The notes: generated by a model from the sequence alone, not told the origin. 20,960 nt of DNA from Lachnospiraceae bacterium UBA7205 (GCA_002490665.1 DKUL01000032.1:4131-25090); one strand, 5' to 3'; counted from the first letter of the stretch, positions 1 through 7,192 are shown. Numbers and translations are program-made.

Positions 1-251
1 TTATAAGCACATTTTAATGAATTTTTATTTAGTGGATACGCCACAATGGGGAAATACGTAATATTTTCGAAGTCGTTTCGGAACAGTTACGATAATTTCT
101 TTTTTCAACATTATGAAAAATACGTCAAAATTGTTTTCTTTGTAATTTTTAGATTCTATTAGTAGTTTATTATGTCATGATGTTTCGATGTATTTATTAG
201 TTGTTATGTATGGCGGGCATATTTGTAAGCGTGGATTGTTGATTAGTATCT
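1..251. other. AT-rich non-coding stretch
   Basis: Very AT-rich sequence with many stops in all frames. I see no gene, RNA or clear repeat. It lies where the rest of a mobC gene and the relaxase would be expected, so it is probably DNA joined by the deletion that truncated mobC. Confidence 0.5.
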
Positions 252-413
252 TTAATTGTATGAAACTTCATAAACAAAGCCATACAAAATCAGACGGCGG
301 AGGAAAGCGGATTTACTTTTCATGCCGGAGATTTTTACTTTCTGCTCCAGTATGTACTGCTCGTCATCACTCAGGTATAGTTTCAGCTCGTTTTTGCGTT
401 CTCTGTTTGCCAT
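252..413 (-). pseudogene. Truncated MobC-type relaxosome protein (N-terminal 53 aa)
   Basis: Reading the reverse strand from an ATG at 413 gives a 53-residue ORF beginning MANRERKNELKLYLSDDEQ and containing SGMKSKSAFLRRLILYGFVY. This matches, from my knowledge of the family, the N-terminal ribbon-helix-helix-like part of MobC relaxosome accessory proteins of Tn1549-like integrative conjugative elements, which bind near oriT and help the relaxase. A good ribosome site (AAAGGA) lies 8-13 bases before the ATG. Full MobC proteins are roughly 100-120 aa; here similarity stops just after FVYEV and a stop codon follows three codons later, so the gene is cut by a rearrangement. No relaxase follows on the left; the DNA beyond is AT-rich and featureless. 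The reading frame and start are clear; the family call is from recognition, not a search. Confidence 0.7.
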
Positions 414-462
414 TTTTATGTCCTTTCTGTAATGGGATTATGAAAGAATTTTACACTGTCTT

Positions 463-600
463 CTATCCCGTTACGGGGGATATTCGTGCAAAAAAATGAG
501 TGAAAAAATCAGAAATTCCGTCAGGACATTTTGAGATTCTTGAACGCAGATGGGGGTAAACGCACTGGAACAGTGCGTTAGGGGGAAACTTCCCCCTACA
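463..600 (-). other. Candidate oriT / relaxosome binding region of a conjugative-element remnant
   Basis: Immediately upstream of the mobC remnant (reverse strand) sit two tight hairpins: a 9-bp stem with a 3-nt loop at 559-579 (AACGCACTG / CAGTGCGTT) and an adjoining 9-bp stem with a 2-nt loop at 579-598 (TAGGGGGAA / TTCCCCCTA). A weaker inverted repeat (ATCCCG/CGGGGGAT) lies at 465-481 closer to mobC. Tandem hairpins just before a mobC gene are the usual place and form of oriT in Tn1549-like elements of gut Firmicutes, and the sequence looks familiar to me from such elements. No nick site can be proven here. The 463-720 reverse ORF across this stretch is probably not a protein. Confidence 0.5.
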
Positions 601-782
601 AGCAATTTTTTCAAGTTCTCGTCTTTGGGGAAATTGGAAAAATTCAGCCTGTGAGGGAACACAGGCAGTGCTTGCTATTCTTCTACCGACTTTGTTTTGC
701 AAATCGGATAAATACGGCATTCCTTTATGAAAAAGTCGGTATAACTTTTTCCAGCCATTGAAAAAATAAAAGATTTTTTCTT

Positions 783-932
783 ATGGAAGGTGTCGGGAAA
801 CATCAGAACTCACTCTCGCAGGAACAACTGGAATGCTTGGAGAAAGTTGCTGTTTCATGTGCGGCAGAGGACAGGGAAACCATTCTGTCAACCATACATG
901 AATTTGGACCGTACTGTGGGGAACATACATAA
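783..932 (+). CDS. Short hypothetical ORF (49 aa), possible mobile-element fragment
   Basis: ATG at 783 opens a 49-codon frame ending TAA at 930-932. The product starts MEGVGKHQNSLSQEQLECLE and is rich in Glu, Gln and Ser, with a plausible helical character and three Cys. There is no good ribosome site (the leader is AGATTTTTTCTT). It lies between the oriT-like region and an HTH fragment, in DNA that appears to be the remains of an integrative element. I do not recognise the family. It may be a piece of a larger protein that lost its ends, or not a gene. Confidence 0.25.
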   Translation: MEGVGKHQNSLSQEQLECLEKVAVSCAAEDRETILSTIHEFGPYCGEHT

Positions 933-1039
933 AAAATGATTGCCATTCTTATAAAGCATATAAAAGATTTAATGAATGTTTTTATATGTTTTCAGGGCTG
1001 GCAATCCTAAAGAATTTTCAAGCTGGAAATGAAAGGGGC

Positions 1040-1156
1040 ATGGGCATGGATACGGCACACCGCAGAATGGAAATCATTAGCATTTTATCCGTCAAAGGAC
1101 ATTCGAAGAAACTGAAGTTAATTTTCTGTTGCCCTAATTCAAAAAATTCGTTATAA
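1040..1156 (+). pseudogene. Fragment of a helix-turn-helix regulator N-terminus
   Basis: The frame from ATG 1040 or 1046 reads MDTAHRRMEIISILSVKGH before diverging into KKLKLIF and a stop at 1154-1156. The start resembles the N-terminal helix of WYL/DeoR-type winged-helix regulators, which read RRMEIL.IL..KGHTT before the recognition helices. Only the first helix is present, so this is at most a fragment. A purine-rich GAAAGGGG lies before the ATG. The family assignment is weak because about 20 residues are all that match. Confidence 0.3.
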
Positions 1157-1201
1157 TATTTATTGTTTGGCATAGTTACATTATAACATGTAACGGAGAA
1201 A

Positions 1202-1235
1202 GATGGTTGTCGTTAGCCATCCTTTTTCTCTTTTT
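1202..1235 (+). terminator. Rho-independent terminator-like hairpin
   Basis: GATGGTT and AGCCATC (one G-T pair) form a 7-bp stem with a 6-nt loop, followed by CTTTTTCTCTTTTT. It would end transcription coming from the fragment genes on its left. Confidence 0.55.
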
Positions 1236-1247
1236 ATGTAAAAATTT

Positions 1248-1287
1248 CAGAGGCAGTTGTGATTCGCATGAATCACAACTGCCTCTG
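1248..1287. repeat. Perfect 18-bp inverted repeat (40-bp palindrome)
   Basis: CAGAGGCAGTTGTGATTC at 1248-1265 is perfectly complemented by 1270-1287, leaving the loop GCAT. It is followed by only three T residues, so it is a poor intrinsic terminator on its own, though it could act as a bidirectional one. Such long perfect palindromes often mark a mobile-element end or a protected RNA 3' end. Confidence 0.8.
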
Positions 1288-1299
1288 TTTGGGACTACC

Positions 1300-1560
1300 T
1301 ATTTCCCGACAGCCCCTGACTGACAACTGAATATGGATAATCCTGCAAGACGTATGAAACAGCCGAGCTGTGCCGAAACACGCCATGACTGCCTGTGCCG
1401 AACAGGCATGAGCGAAAAATGTTTCAGAGTAAACAAGGTGTGGGAACCTTGCGCCATGACACTGTTTCCTGATAATGATACTTCCGTAAAACGGTCACGA
1501 AGATGATGGTGCGAGTCCAATGTGAGCTTATTCCCATAAGCTACTTGCAAGATATAAATG
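1300..1560 (+). other. Non-coding, possibly structured RNA segment
   Basis: This 260-base gap contains many local stems: TGCCTGT/ACAGGCA at about 1390-1410 nested in GAAACA/TGTTTC (about 1357-1422), CAAGGT/ACCTTG near 1434-1453, CCGT/ACGG near 1486-1496, and AGCTTA/TAAGCT near 1525-1541. The motif TGTGCCGAA occurs twice. Base composition is higher in GC than its surroundings. This could be the 5' domain of a group II intron without its ORF, or another structured RNA. I cannot assign it to a known class. The reverse ORF across it (1299-1550) looks like a by-product. Confidence 0.3.
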
Positions 1561-1666
1561 TATTGAATTGTTTTTTATGGATTTTTAAATGGAATTATGC
1601 AGGCTGGCATGATACAATGTAGTTGTTTGACTTTTGATAAAATGAATTGGATAAGGAGCAGCTACA

Positions 1667-2190
1667 ATGGATAAGAAAGTTGATATAATAAAGGACGCTG
1701 ACGGTAAAAGCATTGTGGTCATCAATGACCTGCGTTTCAAGGGAAGAAGGAGCGTGGACTGGAATGTTGTTGAGGACTGTCTGAAAGAGTATATCGGTCA
1801 GTGTGCAGAATTACGGAAACATCAGACGTGGTGTACATAGGTGCGGATTTCCCAGACGAGTTTGCACATTCCAAAGACACAAAGGAACTAAGGGGCGCAA
1901 ATATGTATGCAAAGGCAAATTCTTCAGGAATTATTAAAGAGATGATTGAGATTGCCACAAATAAAACATTTGCGGAAAATTATGCACAGAAGCATAACAC
2001 AGATGCAAAATTCGGATGGTACAGATATGATACACGTTTTGCAATCCCTGTTTATGATGATGCGGGTGAACTGGTCAGGTACAATGTTTTTAAGTCAAGG
2101 ATACTGGTGCGCCATGCAAAAGACGGAAAACTGTATCTGTATGATATTTTAAGGACAAAAAAAGAAACGAGCAAGCCGCTTGAGCAATAG
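1667..2190 (+). pseudogene. Frameshifted LPD3-like (barnase/EndoU-type) nuclease-domain protein
   Basis: ATG 1667 with a good AAGGAG site 8 bases upstream opens a frame reading MDKKVDIIKDADGKSIVVIN that stops at 1838-1840. The frame one base over continues from about 1808 to 2190 with DVVYIGADFPDEFAHSKDTK, then a basic-acidic core with KFGWYRYDTRFAIPVYDDAG, LVRYNVF and LYLYDILRTKKETSKPLE. Joining them gives about 174 aa and restores a complete-looking protein, so one base is missing near 1808-1811 (GCAGAATTACG, probably GCAGAAATTACG before). The joined protein matches my memory of LPD3-type domains found in polyvalent phage and conjugative-element proteins, predicted to have a barnase/EndoU/RelE-like nuclease fold. 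It is stand-alone here, with a gene of unknown role after it. Confidence 0.6.
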
Positions 2191-2278
2191 CTGTACGGTT
2201 GAAAAACTCATTTCTCTTTATAAGCCATATTTTAAAGGCATACGGCAGTTTTGTCAAGGGTAAAAATTTTATATTGAA

Positions 2279-3005
2279 ATGGGACCTGTCGATCTTATTG
2301 AAGTTGACAAGAGTGAATATATTCGAACAGAGGATGTACATGATATTTTAGAATATGATTCTGCTCCAAGAACATGGGAACAGGTTATTGTTGAGGATAT
2401 TATTGTTCCTATAGCGAGAGAAGCGATAGAGCAACTTCTTGATATCGGTTTTCAGCGTTTGGATGTCTGGATGGAAGAAAAGGCTGTTCCGACTGCTAAA
2501 CAAAAAGCTAAGAAAGCAGGGAAAGATATATCTATTTTCTTTTCTGCCATGAAATCAGCTATAAAAGGTGAGCAGCCAAAAGCATTACAAATCATCGAGG
2601 CAGAAAAGAAAAAGAACAATAATTCTGTTCAGGTTGTGGATACCGTTGATTCAAAACAAAATGAAAAGGAATCAAGAGAAAAGGTAGAAATAACACAGGC
2701 AGAATTTGAACAGCTGGTTGCGTTAACAAAAAAGAAGTGCTGTTACGCTTGTTGGTTGCATTAATCTTCTTAAGAATTCAGCTATATCGGATATGGATGA
2801 AACCCAGAAGATTAAATTTGAAAAGCAACTAAAAGAACTTACTACAGAAGATTTAATGACAGAAATAAATCTGTTGCTTGAAGATAAGAATAAAGGAATA
2901 CTGGATTCTGCTTCCTATGCGATATTATCTGCGTTCCGTGATGGCGAATTTATTATCGAAGGAAAAAGAGTACCTATCGAAAGGTGTGTTAACAATGGCG
3001 AATAA
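2279..3005 (+). pseudogene. Frameshifted hypothetical gene, possible partner of the nuclease-domain gene
   Basis: The first part (2279-2764) encodes MGPVDLIEVDKSEYIRTEDV, an acidic N-terminus, a helical segment with RLDVWMEEKAVPTAKQKAKK, then a Lys/Glu-rich linker. It runs into KKKCCYACWLH and a stop. The frame one base over, entered at the A6 run at 2728-2733, reads SAVTLVGCINLLKNSAISD, MDETQKIKFEKQLKELTTED and on to 3005 (VPIERCVNNGE). The continuity of hydrophobic pattern across the shift says this was one gene of about 240 codons with an extra A in the run. The start is unsure: an in-frame TAA sits at 2261-2263 and no ribosome site is visible, so the 5' end may be missing. The last 11 bases overlap the next gene. 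I do not recognise the family. Confidence 0.5.
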
Positions 3006-3624
3006 GTATATTGAAATAGACGAAAGCAAATGGGATAGAGCAATGCATTGTGCAGTTTTTAGAAACAGTGTAGAGCCAGCTTTTTGTGTTACTTTTGAAG
3101 CAGATGTTACTGGGTTAAAAAAATATGCAAAGGAAAATAATCTTTCATTTACATTGGCAATGGTATATTCTATTTGTAAATGTGCTAATCAAATTGAGGC
3201 TTTTAGATATCGATTTGTAGATGGAAAGATTGTTTTGTTTGAAAAAATTGATACGGCATTTACATATTTGAATAAAGAAACAAATCTGTTTAAAGTAGTA
3301 AACGTGCCTATGATGGATGATTTAAAAGTGTATTGTATAAATGCAAAGAAGACTGCAGATGAACAGGAGGCTTACTTTATGGGTCCACTTGGGAATGATG
3401 TTTTTCAATGTTCACCAATGCCTTGGATAACATATACACATATTTCTCATACCAATTCTGGTAAAAAAGATAATGCAACTCCTCTATTTGATTGGGGTAA
3501 GTATTATGAGAAAGAAGGTAGATTGATAATGCCTGTTTCAGTTCAGGCACACCATTCGTTTGTTGATGGAATCCATATTGGCGATTTTGTGGATACATTA
3601 GAAAAATATCTTGGTAGTTTTTAG
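2995..3624 (+). CDS. Chloramphenicol acetyltransferase-family protein (type A)
   Basis: A 209-aa cytoplasmic acyltransferase of the CAT family, which transfers acetyl from acetyl-CoA to the 3-hydroxyl of chloramphenicol; relatives can act on other substrates. The diagnostic active-site motif HHSFVDG is at residues 186-192, with the catalytic His at 187 and Asp at 191 in the same spacing as CAT-III His195/Asp199. The length fits the usual 205-220 aa trimer subunit. The start at 2995 (MANKYIEIDESKW) was chosen over a start at 2878 because the family begins here and GAAAGG lies upstream; the earlier one would overlap the preceding gene throughout. The gene overlaps the end of that gene by 11 bases. 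Its AT-rich composition matches its accessory surroundings and suggests horizontal gain. Drug resistance is not proven by sequence. Confidence 0.85.
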   Translation: MANKYIEIDESKWDRAMHCAVFRNSVEPAFCVTFEADVTGLKKYAKENNLSFTLAMVYSICKCANQIEAFRYRFVDGKIVLFEKIDTAFTYLNKETNLFKVVNVPMMDDLKVYCINAKKTADEQEAYFMGPLGNDVFQCSPMPWITYTHISHTNSGKKDNATPLFDWGKYYEKEGRLIMPVSVQAHHSFVDGIHIGDFVDTLEKYLGSF

Positions 3625-3649
3625 TGGCATTTTAGAACAGGAGAATTTT

Positions 3650-3697
3650 ATGATTAAGGTACTATTCATCTGCCACGGCAGAACCATATACAAATAA
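3650..3697 (+). pseudogene. Stub of a low-molecular-weight protein-tyrosine phosphatase
   Basis: A strong ribosome site (ACAGGAG) precedes ATG 3650, which reads MIKVLFICHGRTIYK and stops. MIKVLFICHG is the usual first beta strand and the beginning of the P-loop (CHGNICRSP) of low-molecular-weight tyrosine phosphatases. The catalytic NxCRS part is absent, so only the first ten codons remain, joined to foreign sequence. Confidence 0.55.
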
Positions 3698-3816
3698 ACG
3701 GTATGCTGCTACAGAAAGATAAAAAGTTTTCCGCTTTAAGGGAAAGGCGGAAAATAAAGGTTGCGGAATGGTTATATGAGGGATTCAGACAGGTTTCCGA
3801 ACCAGCAGGGGAATGA
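3658..3816 (+). pseudogene. C-terminal fragment of an unidentified protein
   Basis: In another frame over the phosphatase stub, 3658-3816 is open and reads IQINGMLLQKDKKFSALRER, then KIKVAEWLYEGFRQVSEPAGE and a stop. It has no start of its own and looks like a helical, basic C-terminus. I do not recognise it; a mobile-element protein is plausible. It runs to within 10 bases of the convergent GNAT gene. Confidence 0.35.
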
Positions 3817-3825
3817 AAAAACGAA

Positions 3826-4299
3826 TTAAACGTGGTACACCATAATATACTCTTCTTCGTTCTCCCCGACAATCTCGAAACCAATTTTTAAATAAAGTTT
3901 TACCGCATAATTGGCCTTTTGAACGGAAAGAGAAACTCGGCTGTACCCATGTGATTTAAGCAGGGTAAGAATTTCTTTCATCATGGCGGTTCCGATGCCA
4001 AGGCCCTGGTATTCTTTATAAAGGGAAATTGCAAGGGAGGGCGTTTCATTGTCGATATGTCCGTAATCGTCCATAATGCGAACCCATACAGCACCGACAA
4101 TTTTGCCGTCAGCTTCTGCCATTAATCCCCAATCATCTCTTGATTCCCCGAAATGTTCAACATAAACCTGTAATTCGGGAGATGTAATAATGTTTTTCGG
4201 CGGAGGCTCAACACCCTCCGGAATAAAGATTGCTTCATATAGAAAATTGTCCAGTAACGGATATTCCTGTTTTTGTATTTCACGTATCGTATAGTCCAT
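3826..4299 (-). CDS. GNAT-family N-acetyltransferase
   Basis: A 157-aa GCN5-related acetyltransferase, which moves acetyl from acetyl-CoA to an amine on an unknown substrate. The acetyl-CoA pyrophosphate-binding motif is visible as YQGLGIGTAMM, with Q-G-L-G-I-G at residues 98-103, followed by the alpha4 motif NYAVKLYLKIGFEIVGE near the end. Length is normal for a single-domain GNAT. The start at 4299 (MDYTIREI) is preferred to the ATG at 4338 because GGAGCGG lies at the right distance before it. It is the only reverse-strand complete gene here and is convergent with the phosphatase/fragment stub. The substrate cannot be told from sequence. Confidence 0.85.
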   Translation of the reverse strand: MDYTIREIQKQEYPLLDNFLYEAIFIPEGVEPPPKNIITSPELQVYVEHFGESRDDWGLMAEADGKIVGAVWVRIMDDYGHIDNETPSLAISLYKEYQGLGIGTAMMKEILTLLKSHGYSRVSLSVQKANYAVKLYLKIGFEIVGENEEEYIMVYHV

Positions 4300-4673
4300 T
4301 GTTGACCGCTCCATTCTGTGTTTTTCATATAGTAGCATAATTCAGATAAAACAGCAACAAAAAGAGTATCAGAAATGCTGTTATGGAAAGTTAAGAATGT
4401 TGATTCGAAAGTATGGTTATAAATTATGATGAAGAATTAGCTGAGTAAGGAGAAATACAAAATTTGATTAAGCAGGGACATTTTATAGTTATTTTAGATT
4501 CATTGTTTTCATTGTGCATATTTTAGAGATTTCTTAGAGATATTTATGATACAATTCCAATGTACAAAAAATGAGCGCATATATGAAGGGCTATTGTGAA
4601 AAATAAATTTTTCACAGGGCAAATTTGTGCTTACGCCCAAATTCGCAGACTTTGGCAAGAATGGAGGAGTGTT
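4300..4673. other. Divergent intergenic region with the binding-protein gene leader
   Basis: AT-rich stretch between the reverse GNAT gene and the forward lipoprotein gene. The right half has an activator-type promoter (4523-4555) and a leader of about 110 bases that carries a 9-bp hairpin at 4595-4616 (TGTGAAAAA / TTTTTCACA, loop TAAA). The left half should carry the GNAT promoter, but no convincing boxes were found. Confidence 0.5.
4523..4555 (+). promoter_or_regulatory. Promoter with 11-bp direct-repeat operator
   Basis: TTAGAGAT occurs at 4523-4530 and again at 4534-4541, exactly 11 bases apart, and a TACAAT -10 box sits at 4550-4555, 16 bases after the start of the second repeat. There is no good -35 box, as expected of an activator-dependent promoter. 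An 11-bp period is typical of OmpR/PhoB-family binding. The same arrangement recurs before the permease genes at 7096-7128. Confidence 0.6.
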
Positions 4674-7037
4674 ATGAGAAAGAAATCAATATGCATGAAA
4701 ACAGCGGCTCTGCTTACCGCGGCAGCAGTCGGCATCACGGCAGCAGGCTGCGGTGCAAAGGAACAGACTACCAGTAATGGGAATACAAAGGAATCAGGCG
4801 CGGCAGCCGAGACAGGCACAACAGCCGAAAGTGCCACCCAGTCCGGACAGGATGATGAGACGGACGGCAGTGGAATGGGGCGCTATGTGGAGACAACGGT
4901 CTATGAGGTTGAAAAACTTTATGACAGGGTGGTGCAGCAGATTTTCAGTGATGGACAGATGGTATTTCTGAATAGTCTGACAAAGCAGCAGATTGTGTCG
5001 AAGGATGACGGTGCGACATGGAACGCTGAGACAGACGAGGCTTTTTCCGCTTTTATAGAAGAGCATTATCCGGTGGCGTCAGCCATTGCAAAGGATGGAA
5101 CGATAGCCATCGTCAGTATGGATAAGATAGAAGGGACAGAGGACGAGTATGATTATAACCTCTACATTTTCAATACGGACGGAACAACAAAGCAGATTGA
5201 GATTGAGCTGCCAGATGCGGATTCAAACCTGAGGACGCTGGCATTTGACGAGCAGGGGACATTGTATGCGTTCGCGTCAAGGTGCAAAAATATTTACAAG
5301 GTGGATGTCAGCGCGGGAACAGCGGAAAAGTTCCTGACGCTCGACGATACCACGGACTTGATGGAATGCAGGGACGGTATTCTGATGTGTATGACCTTCG
5401 AGAAGATTTTTCTCTATGATTTGGAAAAGAAGAGCTTTCTTGAGGATGAGGTGCTTGACAGCTTTGTTGATGATACCTATAATGGGCTGTCATGGACGGG
5501 AAGTGGTTATACGGCATATGCTTTTCTGGGTGCGGACAAAACGATTTATGTTGCAGGGGACAAGGGACTGCACCGCCATGTCATCGGCGGGGGCGCAGTG
5601 GAGCAGGTGATTGACGCCAGCCTGTCCTCCCTTGGAGACCCGACGAACAGCATAATGGCGATGACCATGAATGACAGGAATGAGTTTTTTGCAGTGTATA
5701 ACAACGGAAAAATCGTGAAATTTGCCTATGATGCGACCGTGCCCTCCGTTCCAAACGACAAGATTACGGTCTATAGCCTGACGGAGGATGATCTGGTGAA
5801 ACAGACGATTTCGGCATACCAGACACAGTATCCGGAAATGTTCATAGAGTACCAGATTGGCATGGATGAGGGCGGCATTACGAGGGAGGATGCGCTCAAA
5901 AAATTAAACACGCAGCTTTTAAGCGGAAGTGGTCCTGACATTCTCATGCTGGACGGCATCAATATTGATACCTATGCGGAAAAGGGCGTGCTGATGGATT
6001 TGTCTGATATTGTCAATGAAACAGACCAGACAGACGGTCTTTACAGAAACCTGATTGAGAACATCCGGACAGATGACAAAATGTACGCTGTTCCGGCAAA
6101 GTTCACGATTCCGGTTCTTTTCGGTGATGAAACATATGTGGGCAGTGCGGACGATTACCAGTCGATTGCGGACATGGCAGAGAAGGCAAGGGAGGCATAT
6201 CCGGACACAAACATTTTGGGTGTGTGCTCGTCAACAGGCATTATGCGGCGGTTTATGCCGGTGTGCGCGCCGACATGGAAGGATGCAGACGGACAGCTTG
6301 ACCAGGGCAAAGTACGTGCGTTTTTAGAGCAGTCCAAGCGGCTTTATGACGTGGAGATGAACGGCACACCCGAGGAGTATATCCAGCAGTATCAGCAGAA
6401 CGTAATTGATGCGGACGGAAGAAACTTTGAGGAGGAAAAGTACTTTATGATGACGCAGGACACGTTATACCTGATGCAGGAGGCGCCGTTTGCATATGGG
6501 GAATTGGTAGGTGCGTCATCGTACAGGGATATGCTGTCCGTTCCGAGAATTGACGGTCTGGAAGACACATTGATGAAACTGATGAGCGGGCAGTGTGACA
6601 ATGTCTATCATCCTATGTCAATTGCCGGCATCAACTCCGCGACCCAAAATGCAGATGCGGCAAAACAATTTGTGCGCATGATGCTTGGAGCGACAGTCCA
6701 GGAAGAGATGCAGTTTGGCATTCCGGTGAATAAAAAGGCGCTGCCGACACATTTTGCCTATGACGAGAGTGAACTTGGCGATGACGGTGGACAGTACTAT
6801 ATGGGCTTCTCGACGAGGGACGGCAAAAGCTTTGACTATACGATTTATCCGGTAAAACAGGACGGAATTGACAAGCTGGAATCGTGGATTGCACAGCTCG
6901 ACACGCCCTATCTGAGCGATACCGTGCTCGAAGCCGCAGTCTATGCGGAGGGTGCAAAGTACCTTGAGGGCACGCAGGACATTGACGCGGCAGTAAAGGC
7001 GATTGTGGACAGCGTGGAGATTTATCTGTACGAATAA
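4674..7037 (+). CDS. Extracellular solute-binding lipoprotein with N-terminal propeller-like domain
   Basis: A 787-aa exported lipoprotein. Residues 1-25 are a signal peptide with lipobox ending AAGC, giving lipid-modified Cys26. A Thr/Ser/Gly/Glu-rich linker follows (about 27-65). Residues about 75-355 are rich in short beta strands and include an Asp-box-like SKDDGATW at 109-116 and repeated FDEQGTLYAF / DGILMCMTF / KTIYVAGDKG strands, which suggests a beta-propeller. From about residue 363 (KITVYSLTEDDLVKQTISAY) to the end it looks like a family 1 ABC solute-binding protein (SGSGPDILMLDGINIDTYAEKG). Usual binding proteins are 400-450 aa, so this is a fusion. Start at 4674 has GGAGGAG upstream and gives the lipobox; an earlier ATG at 4596 would bury the signal peptide. 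It probably feeds the two permeases downstream; the ligand is unknown. Confidence 0.85.
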   Translation: MRKKSICMKTAALLTAAAVGITAAGCGAKEQTTSNGNTKESGAAAETGTTAESATQSGQDDETDGSGMGRYVETTVYEVEKLYDRVVQQIFSDGQMVFLNSLTKQQIVSKDDGATWNAETDEAFSAFIEEHYPVASAIAKDGTIAIVSMDKIEGTEDEYDYNLYIFNTDGTTKQIEIELPDADSNLRTLAFDEQGTLYAFASRCKNIYKVDVSAGTAEKFLTLDDTTDLMECRDGILMCMTFEKIFLYDLEKKSFLEDEVLDSFVDDTYNGLSWTGSGYTAYAFLGADKTIYVAGDKGLHRHVIGGGAVEQVIDASLSSLGDPTNSIMAMTMNDRNEFFAVYNNGKIVKFAYDATVPSVPNDKITVYSLTEDDLVKQTISAYQTQYPEMFIEYQIGMDEGGITREDALKKLNTQLLSGSGPDILMLDGINIDTYAEKGVLMDLSDIVNETDQTDGLYRNLIENIRTDDKMYAVPAKFTIPVLFGDETYVGSADDYQSIADMAEKAREAYPDTNILGVCSSTGIMRRFMPVCAPTWKDADGQLDQGKVRAFLEQSKRLYDVEMNGTPEEYIQQYQQNVIDADGRNFEEEKYFMMTQDTLYLMQEAPFAYGELVGASSYRDMLSVPRIDGLEDTLMKLMSGQCDNVYHPMSIAGINSATQNADAAKQFVRMMLGATVQEEMQFGIPVNKKALPTHFAYDESELGDDGGQYYMGFSTRDGKSFDYTIYPVKQDGIDKLESWIAQLDTPYLSDTVLEAAVYAEGAKYLEGTQDIDAAVKAIVDSVEIYLYE

Positions 7038-7053
7038 AGATTTTTTACAAACC

Positions 7054-7098
7054 AGAGGTGCAGGATAATGCGAAAATCATTGTCCTGCACCTCTTTTA
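7054..7098 (+). terminator. Rho-independent terminator
   Basis: A 17-bp stem (7054-7070 with 7078-7094, one G-T pair) with a 7-nt loop is followed by TTTT. It ends the binding-protein transcript; the T-tract overlaps the repeat operator of the next promoter. Confidence 0.85.
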
Positions 7099-7128
7099 GA
7101 GATTCTTTAGATAAAGACATGCTACAAT
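7096..7128 (+). promoter_or_regulatory. Second promoter with the same 11-bp direct-repeat operator
   Basis: TTAGAGAT at 7096-7103 and TTAGATA at 7107-7113 are 11 bases apart, and TACAAT lies at 7123-7128, again 16 bases from the second repeat. This copies the geometry seen at 4523-4555, so one regulator probably controls both the binding protein and the permeases. Confidence 0.6.
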
Positions 7129-7192
7129 ACTCTTGCAAGGGATAATAGGCTTTTTTCCTTTGTGTATCATTGACATAGCAGGTGTGAGGAAT

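Noticed and set aside
188..499. 103-aa forward ORF over the mobC remnant
   Set aside because: Antisense to the better supported MobC reading and its hairpin region.
1299..1550. 83-aa reverse ORF in the palindrome-adjacent region
   Set aside because: Covers the strongly stem-forming stretch; protein lacks recognisable features and a ribosome site.
2878..2994. Upstream extension of the CAT-family gene
   Set aside because: It would overlap the preceding gene and has no ribosome site; family N-terminus starts at 2995.
7133..7192. TTG start for the MalF-type permease
   Set aside because: Adds 20 non-family residues and lies at the predicted transcription start; ATG 7193 has a ribosome site.
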